A DNA stretch of 64,000 bases from NCBI RefSeq assembly GCF_030812855.1, contig NZ_JAUSTK010000009.1, positions 1 to 64,000 on the forward strand, in the 5' to 3' direction. The DNA comes from Paenibacillus wynnii (GTDB taxonomy: Bacteria > Bacillota > Bacilli > Paenibacillales > Paenibacillaceae). The notes below the pieces were generated by a model. The model was not told where the DNA came from, made no database searches, and worked only from the letters and a program-made list of their open reading frames with translations. Shown piece after piece: positions 24,070 to 32,177 of this stretch. The position numbers were made by a program, and so were the translations under genes. The stretch's first letter is position 1; every line of letters starts with the position of its first letter.

Positions 24070-27000
24070 GTGTCTCAATCATCATCATTACTCGTAGGAG
24101 GTTGGGTTATTAATACAGTAAATTCGACAACACGACGGGGACTATTCAATAGAAAAATAGTTATACTCGGCATATTGCTGTTAGCGGCAGTGGCCATTTG
24201 GATATTTACCTATAGTTCAAGGCCCCCAGCGATTAAAGCAACCTGGATATGGAATGCTGAACTTATTTCCAATGAGAAAAACGATATTATTGAATTTACC
24301 AAACAAAACGGAATTAACCTTATTTATTTACATATTGATCAAAAATCAGTCACCCAGGAAGAGTATCGTTCTTTTATTAAAGAAGCGGGTGCTGCCGGAA
24401 TAAAAGTGGATGCCCTTGCCGGAGACCCTTTATGGTCGCTTCCAGAAAACCAAAAAAGTATCACAACGTTTGTGGAATGGGTACAGGACTATAATCAATC
24501 TGTAAATGAAGACGAAAAGTTCAGCGGGATTCATGCAGATATTGAGTTTTATACTCTAGCCCATTGGAATGAAAATAAAGAAGAAATCACCAAGCAGTGG
24601 ATGACCAATATGGAGCATCTGATAAGTGAAACGAAAAAAGATCAGAACCTCCAAGTCAGTGCGGATGTCCCCTTCTGGATCAATGAAGTCATGGTTCCGG
24701 GTACTTCAGAAAGCCTTAGCCAGTGGCTGATTAAGAAATTGGATCATATTATGTTGATGTCCTATCGGGATCAAGCGGAAGGAACCAATTCCATCTTGGA
24801 GATTGTTGATCCTATTTTTAAGGAAGCTGGCTCGAAAGGTAAAAAAGTAGTGGTAGGCGTTAACCTTTTAAAAAGTTCTGAAGGAAACGGGACCACTTTT
24901 TATGAAGAAGGTCTTGATGAAATGGAGCGTCAACTGTCCATACTGAAAGAAAAACTTACGACATATCGCCGTTATGCAGGAATTGCTATTCATGATTATG
25001 AGAGCTGGCGCGAGCTGGCCAAATATTCTGAAACTACACCTGCGTCAGCCCAATCCACAAAAGTAATGCCCGTTTATGAATCGAATGGCATCAAAAAAGT
25101 TGCCAAGGTAAAGGGTGAACATCTGGCTCTTTATGATGGTACGTCATGGAAGACCACCTTCTGGGCCGGAATGAACTTAGGGGCAACCACACCGGGACAT
25201 TTCCCCGGGGAACTTTCGCCCTCTCGTACAGATTACTTAAGATGGTTTTCACAGATGCAGGAGATGAATACAAAAGTGGTTCGGATCTATACGATTCTGC
25301 CGCCTGTGTTTTATCAAGCCCTGGATGAATTCAACAGCAGCAAAGAGGTTCCTTTGTTAATTATGCAGGGAATCTGGGCGCCGGATGAGGAGCTTGCCGG
25401 GGAAGATGGAAAAGGAAGAGATGCTTTTACACCTGACATTACCAATGCATTTAAAAAAGAAATAGAAGATGCCGTACAGGTCATTCATGGAGATGCGAAC
25501 CTTCCCGTACGGTATGGTCATGCGAGTGGGGAATATCGGACAGATGTTTCACAGTATTTGCTAGGCTGGATAGTCGGTACAGAGTGGCATCCTTATACCG
25601 TACAGGTTACCAATTCGAATAATAAGACCATGCCTCCGTTTACAGGGGACTATTTCACAGCCAAGGATAATGCTTCTCCATTCGAAAGCTGGTTAGCTTC
25701 CATGTTGGATGTCTTAGCTAAGAAGGAAGTCCAGTATGGTTGGCAGCACCCTGTTTCGTTTACGAATTGGTTATCCACGGATCCGCTGAAACATCCGAAT
25801 GAACCGCTCAAACAGGAAGATTTGGTATCTTTAGATCCAATGAATTTAGTAGCAACCTCTGCATGGACAGCCGGATATTTTGCTTCTTATCATGTGTATC
25901 CGTATTATCCTGATTTCTTGCGGTATGAGGCGAAGTATCAGACTTACCGTGATAAGAATGGGGAGATCAACCCATACGCGGGTTATTTGCATGATCTGCG
26001 TGCTTATCATAAAGGCATTCCGGTATTTGTATCGGAATTTGGCGTTCCCAGTTCACGGGGAATCACTCATTATGGTGCGGCCGGAATGAATCAGGGAATG
26101 CATACAGAAAAAGAACAAGGAGAAATGGATGCAGCTATGCTTCACAGTATTTATGAAGAACAATACGATGGAGCGCTTCTATTTTCCTGGCAGGATGAGT
26201 GGTTTAAATATACCTGGAATACTTTCGATCTAGAGATTCCTTGGGAACGACGGGCCATGTGGCGAAATCGTTTAACCAATGAAGAGAATTTTGGAGTCAT
26301 TGCCGTAGAGCCTGGTAAGTCTGCTTCAGACATGATCATTTTAGACGGGAATACAACAGATTGGGAGAAGAGAAAAGAAAAAGTTAAACAATCATACCCT
26401 AACTTCGATCTCACGGTAGCTCATGATGAAGCCTATCTGTATCTACTATTAAAGAGGCAGGGAGGGAATTGGGATTTCACAAAAGATAATATTGATATCG
26501 GTTTTGATACCTTGAAGGGCGGCAGTCAAGTCGCTGATAAAGCTCCCGGCGTTGCCTTTTCGAGTGGGATCGAATTTTTATTAAGTATGCAAGGGGAAAA
26601 GAATACCCGCCTCTATGTAAATAGTGCCTATGATCAGCATACTTGGCTGTATGCGTACATTAAGAATATGTTGCCTGGGGACCCTAGATACAGTGAGGAT
26701 TCACTAGGACTATTTCTACCTTGGAAACTTGCTCTTAACAAGGCACTATATCTGCCGGTGGATAAGAAGACGGTTCCTTTTGAAGAGTATGAAGTTGGGG
26801 TTATGAAATATGGAACTTCAGATCCTGAGGATCCTGCGTTTAATACCCTGGCGGATTGGTACGTGGATGAAAAAGTACTGGAAGTACGCATTCCTTGGAT
26901 GATGCTTGGCTTCACAGACCCGAGTAGCAAATTGGTTTGGCGTTATCCGTATGTCGCTAAAGGAATGGTAACTACAACCAGCGAAGGTGTGAGAATAGAA

Positions 27001-27147
27001 CCGTTTGTAAAGTCAGATGGCCCATCTTCATCTACACCAACGGAACCCATTCTTTATCAATGGGATTCATGGGATGTACCCACATCTCATGAGCGCAAAA
27101 AGCAAAGCTTTGAGATTCTTCGTAAGGCTTATGGAGAATACCAATAA
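24070..27147 (+). CDS. Membrane-anchored two-barrel glycosidase-like protein of exopolysaccharide locus 1
   Basis: About 1,012-1,025 residues. There is one N-terminal transmembrane helix (about 28-46). A first TIM-barrel-like domain (about 55-330) includes GIHADIEFY and MLMSYRDQAEG. A second barrel (about 365-760) resembles clan GH-A glycosidases, with candidate acid EWHPYTV and candidate nucleophile VFVSEFGVPSS. A C-terminal beta-rich domain (about 780-1010) is like DOMON/CBM9. It may trim or modify the polymer outside the cell, as PgaB-type hydrolases do; this is inferred from context. GTG 24070 has no ribosome-binding site. AGGAGG (24096-24101) instead sits 7 bases before an in-frame ATT at 24109. 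Confidence 0.8.
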   Translation: MSQSSSLLVGGWVINTVNSTTRRGLFNRKIVILGILLLAAVAIWIFTYSSRPPAIKATWIWNAELISNEKNDIIEFTKQNGINLIYLHIDQKSVTQEEYRSFIKEAGAAGIKVDALAGDPLWSLPENQKSITTFVEWVQDYNQSVNEDEKFSGIHADIEFYTLAHWNENKEEITKQWMTNMEHLISETKKDQNLQVSADVPFWINEVMVPGTSESLSQWLIKKLDHIMLMSYRDQAEGTNSILEIVDPIFKEAGSKGKKVVVGVNLLKSSEGNGTTFYEEGLDEMERQLSILKEKLTTYRRYAGIAIHDYESWRELAKYSETTPASAQSTKVMPVYESNGIKKVAKVKGEHLALYDGTSWKTTFWAGMNLGATTPGHFPGELSPSRTDYLRWFSQMQEMNTKVVRIYTILPPVFYQALDEFNSSKEVPLLIMQGIWAPDEELAGEDGKGRDAFTPDITNAFKKEIEDAVQVIHGDANLPVRYGHASGEYRTDVSQYLLGWIVGTEWHPYTVQVTNSNNKTMPPFTGDYFTAKDNASPFESWLASMLDVLAKKEVQYGWQHPVSFTNWLSTDPLKHPNEPLKQEDLVSLDPMNLVATSAWTAGYFASYHVYPYYPDFLRYEAKYQTYRDKNGEINPYAGYLHDLRAYHKGIPVFVSEFGVPSSRGITHYGAAGMNQGMHTEKEQGEMDAAMLHSIYEEQYDGALLFSWQDEWFKYTWNTFDLEIPWERRAMWRNRLTNEENFGVIAVEPGKSASDMIILDGNTTDWEKRKEKVKQSYPNFDLTVAHDEAYLYLLLKRQGGNWDFTKDNIDIGFDTLKGGSQVADKAPGVAFSSGIEFLLSMQGEKNTRLYVNSAYDQHTWLYAYIKNMLPGDPRYSEDSLGLFLPWKLALNKALYLPVDKKTVPFEEYEVGVMKYGTSDPEDPAFNTLADWYVDEKVLEVRIPWMMLGFTDPSSKLVWRYPYVAKGMVTTTSEGVRIEPFVKSDGPSSSTPTEPILYQWDSWDVPTSHERKKQSFEILRKAYGEYQ

Positions 27148-27177
27148 ACCGATTTGGCGTAGGCCAATGGATAGGAG

Positions 27178-27214
27178 AAGAAGGCATGAGGATAAACCTC
27201 ATGCCTTCTTTTTT
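27178..27214 (+). terminator. Terminator of exopolysaccharide operon 1
   Basis: AAGAAGGCATGAGG (27178-27191) pairs perfectly with CCTCATGCCTTCTT (27198-27211), followed by further T residues. Confidence 0.93.
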
Positions 27215-27367
27215 GGTGGATGATCTAGGTTCATTATTCAATCAGTTCTGAAAATAAGTAATGATTCCTTCGATTCCCTTTTTCCTGTATACTGTTTGTA
27301 AATTAAGATGTGGCGCTGATATTGTGCCGCTTAAGTCTTACCCAAGTAAAATCGTAAAATCGCTGAA

Positions 27368-27428
27368 AGGTGATGACACAAAGCTATGGGTCTAAAACCG
27401 TTAAGCGGTCATGATTGCCAGGCCGCCT
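27368..27428 (+). promoter_or_regulatory. c-di-GMP-I (GEMM-I) riboswitch aptamer
   Basis: The segment carries the conserved GEMM-I core: GATGACACAAAGC, then GGGTCTAAA, a small hairpin ACCG-TTAA-GCGGT, then ATGATTGCCAGG. The closing P1 helix pairs AGGTG (27368-27372) with CGCCT (27424-27428). This class binds cyclic di-GMP. It lies 134 bases before the next gene and directly upstream of an intrinsic terminator, so ligand binding should control read-through. Confidence 0.88.
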
Positions 27429-27452
27429 AAGGGATGAGGGGAACTACCAAAA

Positions 27453-27489
27453 GGGTTCCGGGTCTCTATATGCCTGGAGCCCTTTTTTT
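27453..27489 (+). terminator. Riboswitch-controlled terminator
   Basis: GGGTTCCGGG (27453-27462) pairs with CCTGGAGCCC (27473-27482), followed by seven T. GGAAC upstream (27440-27444) can pair with GTTCC (27455-27459) inside the terminator's 5' arm, forming a competing antiterminator hairpin. This is the expression platform of the c-di-GMP-I aptamer. Confidence 0.85.
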
Positions 27490-27561
27490 GTTCTATTTTT
27501 TATTTGATTATACGCGTTAAACGTTTTTATTAAGTGTTATAGCGAAGGGATGACAACTTAC

Positions 27562-28110
27562 ATGGCACAAATAGGAAAGATCAAATCGAACAGTTACCTT
27601 GAGTTACAGCAAGCCCCGTTCTCTTTTTACCAACCGGTATGGCAATTTGCACTTTTATCTATACTTACGTTTGGAGTCTATGATATCTACTGGTATTACA
27701 AAAATTGGACAAGGATAAAAGCGTATAAATTCCTGAATTTCAGCCCTCAATTAAGAACAGTAGGATTATTTATTCCTATTTATAATTTCTTTCTAATTTA
27801 TAAAACGCATAAAGAATATCGTGATTTAATCAAGGAAAGGGGAATTGAACGCGATATCTATCCGGGTCCTATCGTTTTGGTGATCATTATCTCGTTCGTA
27901 CTCATGAGGTTGTCTGATCCTTATTGGTTGTTATGTTTCATATCTACCCTTCCGCTTGCAATGGTACAAAGTGTCTTGAATGATTTATGGGATAAGGTTC
28001 AGGTCGGTAAACCCAGAAGAACTGGATTGCGGGGACGACAAATACTGTTAATTGTGCTGGGTTCGCTTTCCTGGATCTTTATTTTAATAGGAATGTTTAT
28101 GCCGGATTGA
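27562..28110 (+). CDS. c-di-GMP-riboswitch-controlled membrane protein (DUF4234-like)
   Basis: A 182-residue protein with about four transmembrane helices. The segment WQFALLSILTFGVYDIYWYYKNW (about 22-44) resembles the DUF4234 family. The function is unknown. It is the only gene downstream of the c-di-GMP-I riboswitch and lies directly after exopolysaccharide operon 1, so a role at the cell envelope in matrix production or surface attachment is a fair inference. ATG 27562 is preferred because GAAGGG ends 12 bases upstream; ATG 27550 directly abuts that site. Confidence 0.75.
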   Translation: MAQIGKIKSNSYLELQQAPFSFYQPVWQFALLSILTFGVYDIYWYYKNWTRIKAYKFLNFSPQLRTVGLFIPIYNFFLIYKTHKEYRDLIKERGIERDIYPGPIVLVIIISFVLMRLSDPYWLLCFISTLPLAMVQSVLNDLWDKVQVGKPRRTGLRGRQILLIVLGSLSWIFILIGMFMPD

Positions 28111-28146
28111 TCCGACACTCTTAAGTCTGGATTTAGAGTCTGCACA

Positions 28147-28187
28147 AAAAGCTGCTTTCCCGCCAGGCGACGGTAGAGCAGCTTTAT
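28147..28187. terminator. Bidirectional terminator between convergent genes
   Basis: AAAGCTGCT pairs with AGCAGCTTT, with an inner GCC-GGC stem. The T-tract is better on the minus strand (CTTTTTGTG), where it would end the small minus-strand gene at 28194. Confidence 0.8.
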
Positions 28188-28193
28188 TGCTAC

Positions 28194-28364
28194 TTAAATT
28201 TCATTTTTGGGAACATTATTTAAACTTGGAACATAATCGGCCGCTTTCTCGCTTGTCAGTGTCTTAGCTTCTTTAGTGAAATTATCGACACTCTGTTGAT
28301 ACTCTTTTCGATCTGCTTTATTATCTGCGCGGTCCATTTTAGGATCTGCACTATTTTTCGGCAT
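28194..28364 (-). CDS. Small hydrophilic protein of unknown function
   Basis: A 56-residue, charged, cysteine-free protein (MPKNSADPKMDRADNKAD near its start, ending VPKNEI), not recognised. The start is set by GGAGGTG 6 bases before ATG 28364; the frame is open 9 codons further upstream but that extension contains the ribosome-binding site. Its size and composition would suit a spore or stress-associated small protein, but no motif proves that. Confidence 0.65.
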   Translation of the reverse strand: MPKNSADPKMDRADNKADRKEYQQSVDNFTKEAKTLTSEKAADYVPSLNNVPKNEI

Positions 28365-28515
28365 GACATTCACCTCCATCTTTTCACTCATAGTATGAGA
28401 AGGTGGTTTGCATTTTATCCCAACGGTTCCGACCGAAAGGGCGGGCTGTTGCTTTTTTGTTTTCCTCCGCTTTCTGCTACAATATTTTTAGAGTTGAATG
28501 ACAAGGAGGGATACA

Positions 28516-29217
28516 ATGATCCAGGTATACACAGCGGACTCCGCTCATCACTTTGATCATGGCTGGCTTAAGGGCAGTCACATCTTTTCGTTCGGGGATT
28601 TCTACGATCCTAATAATACGAGGTTTGGTCCCATGAGGGTCTGCAACGACGATACTATTGCTCCAGGAAGAGGGTTTGGTGCTCATCCGCACAGCGATAT
28701 GGAGATCGTCTCCATTGTATTGTCCGGAAGGCTGCGGCATGAGGATAACTTAGGTAATGTAGCTGAAACAACCTTCGGCGGCATTCAACGGATGTCGGCA
28801 GGTACGGGTGCGATTCATACGGAACATAATCCGTCAGAGGACGAGCCTGTGCGTCTGCTGCAATTATGGTTTATGCCCCGAACACGCGGGACTGCACCAT
28901 CTTATACGACGGGACGCTTCGATCCTGTGAACCTGGAAGGCAAGCTGCTTCCCGTTGTAGCTGGTGTAGGCTCGGAAGAGGTCGTAGATATCGCTCAGGA
29001 TATGACCATTTATCTGGGGCGCATGAGCGCTGGGCAGGAGATGGTGTTTAACCAGGAAGAGGGAAGACGTATTTTTATATATTTAATTGAGGGACAGTTG
29101 CAGCTAAGCAGTGAGTCTGCATTGCATCCGGGTGATTCGGCACGTATTGAGGAGATTAGTGAGCTTAAACTTGCTGCACCGGAAGGTGCTTTTCTTATGC
29201 TGATTGATTTACCTTAA
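28516..29217 (+). CDS. Pirin-family protein (YhhW-like)
   Basis: A 233-residue bicupin. The N-terminal cupin holds the metal-binding cluster GFGAHPHSDMEIVSIVLSG (two His and a Glu, about 55-73) and the later MSAGTGAIHTEHN (about 92-104) supplies another His. E. coli YhhW and related pirins show quercetinase activity in vitro; the physiological role is unclear. ATG 28516 is chosen for the AAGGAGG site 6 bases upstream. The C-terminal cupin is degenerate, as is usual. Confidence 0.9.
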   Translation: MIQVYTADSAHHFDHGWLKGSHIFSFGDFYDPNNTRFGPMRVCNDDTIAPGRGFGAHPHSDMEIVSIVLSGRLRHEDNLGNVAETTFGGIQRMSAGTGAIHTEHNPSEDEPVRLLQLWFMPRTRGTAPSYTTGRFDPVNLEGKLLPVVAGVGSEEVVDIAQDMTIYLGRMSAGQEMVFNQEEGRRIFIYLIEGQLQLSSESALHPGDSARIEEISELKLAAPEGAFLMLIDLP

Positions 29218-29219
29218 AT

Positions 29220-29296
29220 ATGCTTACGAAGTGAGTTTTGCTACGCAAAGCTTTTGTGAATGCTTACGAAGTGAGCTTTGCTACGCAAAGCTTTTA
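29220..29296. repeat. Two tandem copies of a 37-bp hairpin module that ends in the ribosome-binding site
   Basis: Copies at 29220-29256 and 29260-29296 (period 40) read ATGCTTACGAAGTGAG then TTTGCTACGCAAAGCTTTT; the second runs straight into AGGAGGT, the ribosome-binding site of the next gene. Inner arms GCTTTG-CTACG-CAAAGC form a hairpin. Related modules occur at 48854-48925 (upstream of galU, also ending in AGGAGGT) and within the repeats at 40507-40909 and 41086-41264. Confidence 0.85.
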
Positions 29297-29309
29297 GGAG
29301 GTTAAAACG

Positions 29310-29633
29310 ATGCAGGAAAGAGTATTGGTTAAGCACTCAGTTACAGGCCGCATGTTCATCAGCAGCACAGAGGGGCTGAATTACACCTTTGATAAGAAAG
29401 GTGACCTTACGCTGATTACGATTTACGGTGTACCCGCTGACAAAGGTGCGGCGGTAGTGGAGCAGAAGTCCGAACTGAATGTTTTCCGTTTCGAGGAACC
29501 GGAAGGTGGCCCTATTATTAAGCATTGGTATTATGTCGGTGATAATCCGGTTGCCTATGATGAATCCTCAGGGTGCTTGACGCTGTCTGTGCAGTCGGAG
29601 ATTGAGTATCGGCCGGATCAGTACTGGGAGTAA
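29310..29633 (+). CDS. Conserved-looking hypothetical protein
   Basis: A 107-residue soluble protein of mostly beta character (MQERVLVKHSVTGRMFISS at the start), not recognised. It has no signal peptide or transmembrane segment and a single cysteine. The strong AGGAGG site and clean start support a real gene. It follows pirin after the duplicated hairpin module and may share its transcript. No function is proposed. Confidence 0.7.
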   Translation: MQERVLVKHSVTGRMFISSTEGLNYTFDKKGDLTLITIYGVPADKGAAVVEQKSELNVFRFEEPEGGPIIKHWYYVGDNPVAYDESSGCLTLSVQSEIEYRPDQYWE

Positions 29634-29658
29634 GCATGTGTTTCAATCGAGCGAAATG

Positions 29659-29847
29659 TTTAGTTGTAGTTTCTACAACTATTTCAAGCATTTAGCCCAC
29701 TCTTACCCCTTTAATTGCAGTTTATGCAACTAAAAATGGAGGAGAATCCTCTTTACACGTAAAACCCGAATTATAGATGTATTAACTGCAACTATTTCCA
29801 CTTTTGTAGATACACGGAGTGTTTTAATTGTATAAACTACAACTAAA
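29659..29847. repeat. Array C of four 25-bp imperfect palindromes (51/62/51 element)
   Basis: Units start at 29659, 29710, 29772 and 29823: spacings 51, 62 and 51; linkers 26, 37 and 26 bp. Arms approach TTTAGTTGYA and TGCAACTAAA around 5-nt centres, and the first unit is nearly perfect (TAGTTGTAG against CTACAACTA). This is the best preserved of three such elements in the window. The rest of the 389-bp gap (to 30022) contains a short duplication (ACATGGGATGAG twice, 29925-29950) and no other feature. Confidence 0.88.
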
Positions 29848-30022
29848 TGTACTCCTGTGCATGCATCCTTAAGTTAATCGCCGCACCCTATTGAAGTTAT
29901 ACACTGTGGAAGTAACATGGGATGAGATACATGGGATGAGTAACATAGGCATCATGAGCTTTGTATGTAACAAGCTATAAAAAACACACATAGATAGATA
30001 AAGAGATAGGAGAATGGAGAAC

Positions 30023-31117
30023 ATGGAGTTGTTTGCAGCATTGGAGAAGGACGATTATGAGGAATTGTTGTTTTGTCAGGATAAGGCCTCGGGATTAAAA
30101 GCCATCATAGCGATTCATGACACGACACTAGGCCCGGCATTGGGCGGGACACGGATGTGGACCTATGCTACAGAGGAGGATGCGATCATTGATGCTCTTC
30201 GACTGGCTAAAGGCATGACTTATAAAAATGCGGTATCCGGTCTGAATTTGGGTGGAGGAAAAACGGTTATTATCGGTGATCCCAAAAAAGATAAGAATGA
30301 AGCCATGTTCCGCGCCTTCGGCCGATACATACAAGGTTTAAACGGACGTTATATTACAGCTGAAGATGTGGGAACAACGGAAGAAGATATGAACATTATT
30401 TATCAAGAGACGAATTATGTTACGGGGACATCACCTACATACGGATCTTCCGGTAATCCTTCCCCGGCCACAGCCTATGGTGTCTATCAGGGAATGAAGG
30501 CGGCAGCCAAAGCAGCTTTCGGCTCTGATTCTCTGGAAGGCAAGCGGGTAGCTGTTCAAGGTGTAGGCAACGTGGCTTTTACTCTTTGTAAATATCTTCA
30601 TGAAGAGGGAGCGCAGCTTATCGTAACAGATATACACAAGGATGTTGTGCAGCGTGCCGTTGAGGCCTACGGTGCCACAGCTGTTGATCCGGCTGACATT
30701 GTCAGCGTAGACTGTGATATTTATGCTCCGTGCGCACTGGGTGCTACTATTAATGATGATTCACTTCCGCTTATTAAGGCAAAGGTTATTGCAGGTGCGG
30801 CGAACAATCAGCTAAAAGAGCCGCGGCATGGCGATGCTCTCCATGAATTAGGTATTGTGTATGCACCGGATTACGTCATTAATGCAGGAGGCGTGATCAA
30901 TATCGCCGATGAATTAAACGGCTACAATAAGGATCGTGCGTATAAGCAGATAGCGAAGATTTATCACAACATTACCCGTGTGCTGGAGATGTCACGTACA
31001 AGCGGCATACCAACTTATGCGGCTGCAGATCAGCTGGCTATAGAACGTATTAATCTGCTGAAAAACAGCCGGAGTACCTTTCTGCGTGACGGGCATCATA
31101 CGCTCAGCAGAAGATAA
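30023..31117 (+). CDS. Leucine dehydrogenase
   Basis: A 364-residue Glu/Leu/Phe/Val dehydrogenase. The dehydrogenase motif [13 protein letters not shown] (catalytic Lys about 80) and the NAD-binding [11 protein letters not shown] (about 177) are intact, as are GGTRMW and [13 protein letters not shown]. It deaminates leucine and other branched-chain amino acids to 2-oxo acids with NAD+, supplying branched-chain fatty-acid precursors. ATG 30023 is chosen because AGGAG ends 10 bases upstream; ATG 30014 is one base from that site. The gene is monocistronic, with a terminator at 31168. Confidence 0.95.
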   Translation: MELFAALEKDDYEELLFCQDKASGLKAIIAIHDTTLGPALGGTRMWTYATEEDAIIDALRLAKGMTYKNAVSGLNLGGGKTVIIGDPKKDKNEAMFRAFGRYIQGLNGRYITAEDVGTTEEDMNIIYQETNYVTGTSPTYGSSGNPSPATAYGVYQGMKAAAKAAFGSDSLEGKRVAVQGVGNVAFTLCKYLHEEGAQLIVTDIHKDVVQRAVEAYGATAVDPADIVSVDCDIYAPCALGATINDDSLPLIKAKVIAGAANNQLKEPRHGDALHELGIVYAPDYVINAGGVINIADELNGYNKDRAYKQIAKIYHNITRVLEMSRTSGIPTYAAADQLAIERINLLKNSRSTFLRDGHHTLSRR

Positions 31118-31167
31118 TTATGTGTATTATACATCCATAATTTGGCCTGAAGCATTCCAATAACAAC

Positions 31168-31225
31168 AAAAACTCGGCAAGCTCATCCCATCGTTACATG
31201 GGGGAGTTGCCGAGTTTTTATTTTT
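31168..31225. terminator. Bidirectional terminator
   Basis: AAAACTCGGCAA-CTC pairs with GAG-TTGCCGAGTTTT, followed by TATTTTT on the plus strand; TTTTTGTTG follows on the minus strand. It serves both leucine dehydrogenase and the opposing cyclophilin gene. Confidence 0.93.
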
Positions 31226-31244
31226 GAATAGCCTCAATTGTTAA

Positions 31245-32009
31245 TTATTGAACCTTTTGCGGTTCAGGGTAAGTGACACCAAGCGTATCAACCGTTACTT
31301 TTTTCATCACAGGCGGCTGGTCTGGACGATCACTGCTGTCACGGGGCAGGTTGACGATGGAACTTACGACTTCAAGGCCCTCCGTAACTTTACCAAAAGG
31401 AGCATACTCTCCATCCAGATGCGGAGCAACTGCTGTCATCACGAAGAATTGCGATCCGGCGGAGTTTGCGTCCTGTGACCTCGCCATGGATAGAATACCT
31501 TCTGTATGCAGCAGGTTATTTACAAATCCATTACTGGAGAATTCCCCAGTTATGCCGTATCCCGGTCCGCCCATACCTGTTCCGTCTGGGTCTCCGCCTT
31601 GAATCATGAAGCCAGGAATAACTCTGTGGAAAATAGTGCCGTTATAAAAGCCCTTTTGAATCAGTGAGATGAAATTGTTAACTGTATTCGGTGCAACCTC
31701 AGGATAAAGTTCGGCTTTGATGATGCCGCCGTTGTCCATCTCAATGGTTACTACAGGATGACTTGCTGTTTCCGAAGGGACACCTTCTGCTGGTGCAGCA
31801 GCTGTTTCTTGGGGAGCGGGACTAGCTTCGTTGCCCGCGGCATTCCCTGCGGCCCCGCTGCTGGTGCCGTTATTGGTGCCTGAGTTGCTGTTAGCGGTCT
31901 CATTATTGCTGCTGTTATTGCTTGGTTTGTTCCCGCAGCCCGCTACAATGACTAGCAGCAAACACATCATCATTAACAACAGGGTTGATTTTTTTCTTGT
32001 GAATTTCAC
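31245..32009 (-). CDS. Lipoprotein peptidyl-prolyl cis-trans isomerase (cyclophilin type)
   Basis: A 254-residue lipoprotein with lipobox VAGC (Cys about 25). A low-complexity linker of Asn/Ser/Ala/Pro (about 28-82) tethers a cyclophilin domain (about 85-250). Active-site elements are FHRVIPGFMIQGGDP (catalytic Arg) and SQFFVM. It would assist folding of exported proteins on the outer face of the membrane. The start is GTG with AAAGGAGAG upstream. Confidence 0.93.
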   Translation of the reverse strand: MKFTRKKSTLLLMMMCLLLVIVAGCGNKPSNNSSNNETANSNSGTNNGTSSGAAGNAAGNEASPAPQETAAAPAEGVPSETASHPVVTIEMDNGGIIKAELYPEVAPNTVNNFISLIQKGFYNGTIFHRVIPGFMIQGGDPDGTGMGGPGYGITGEFSSNGFVNNLLHTEGILSMARSQDANSAGSQFFVMTAVAPHLDGEYAPFGKVTEGLEVVSSIVNLPRDSSDRPDQPPVMKKVTVDTLGVTYPEPQKVQ

Positions 32010-32177
32010 GATTTACGTCTCTCCTTTAGCTTGGATGATCTCTAATTTCTTAGTTTATCATAACTTGTTTTTCACGGTATTTGCAAAAAAAGCAGGCTGT
32101 TACGGCTTGGCACCTATTCCAAAGAGGTCTACAATAATAAGATGCTTCCAAGATTAAGCAGAAAGGACGGATGAATA

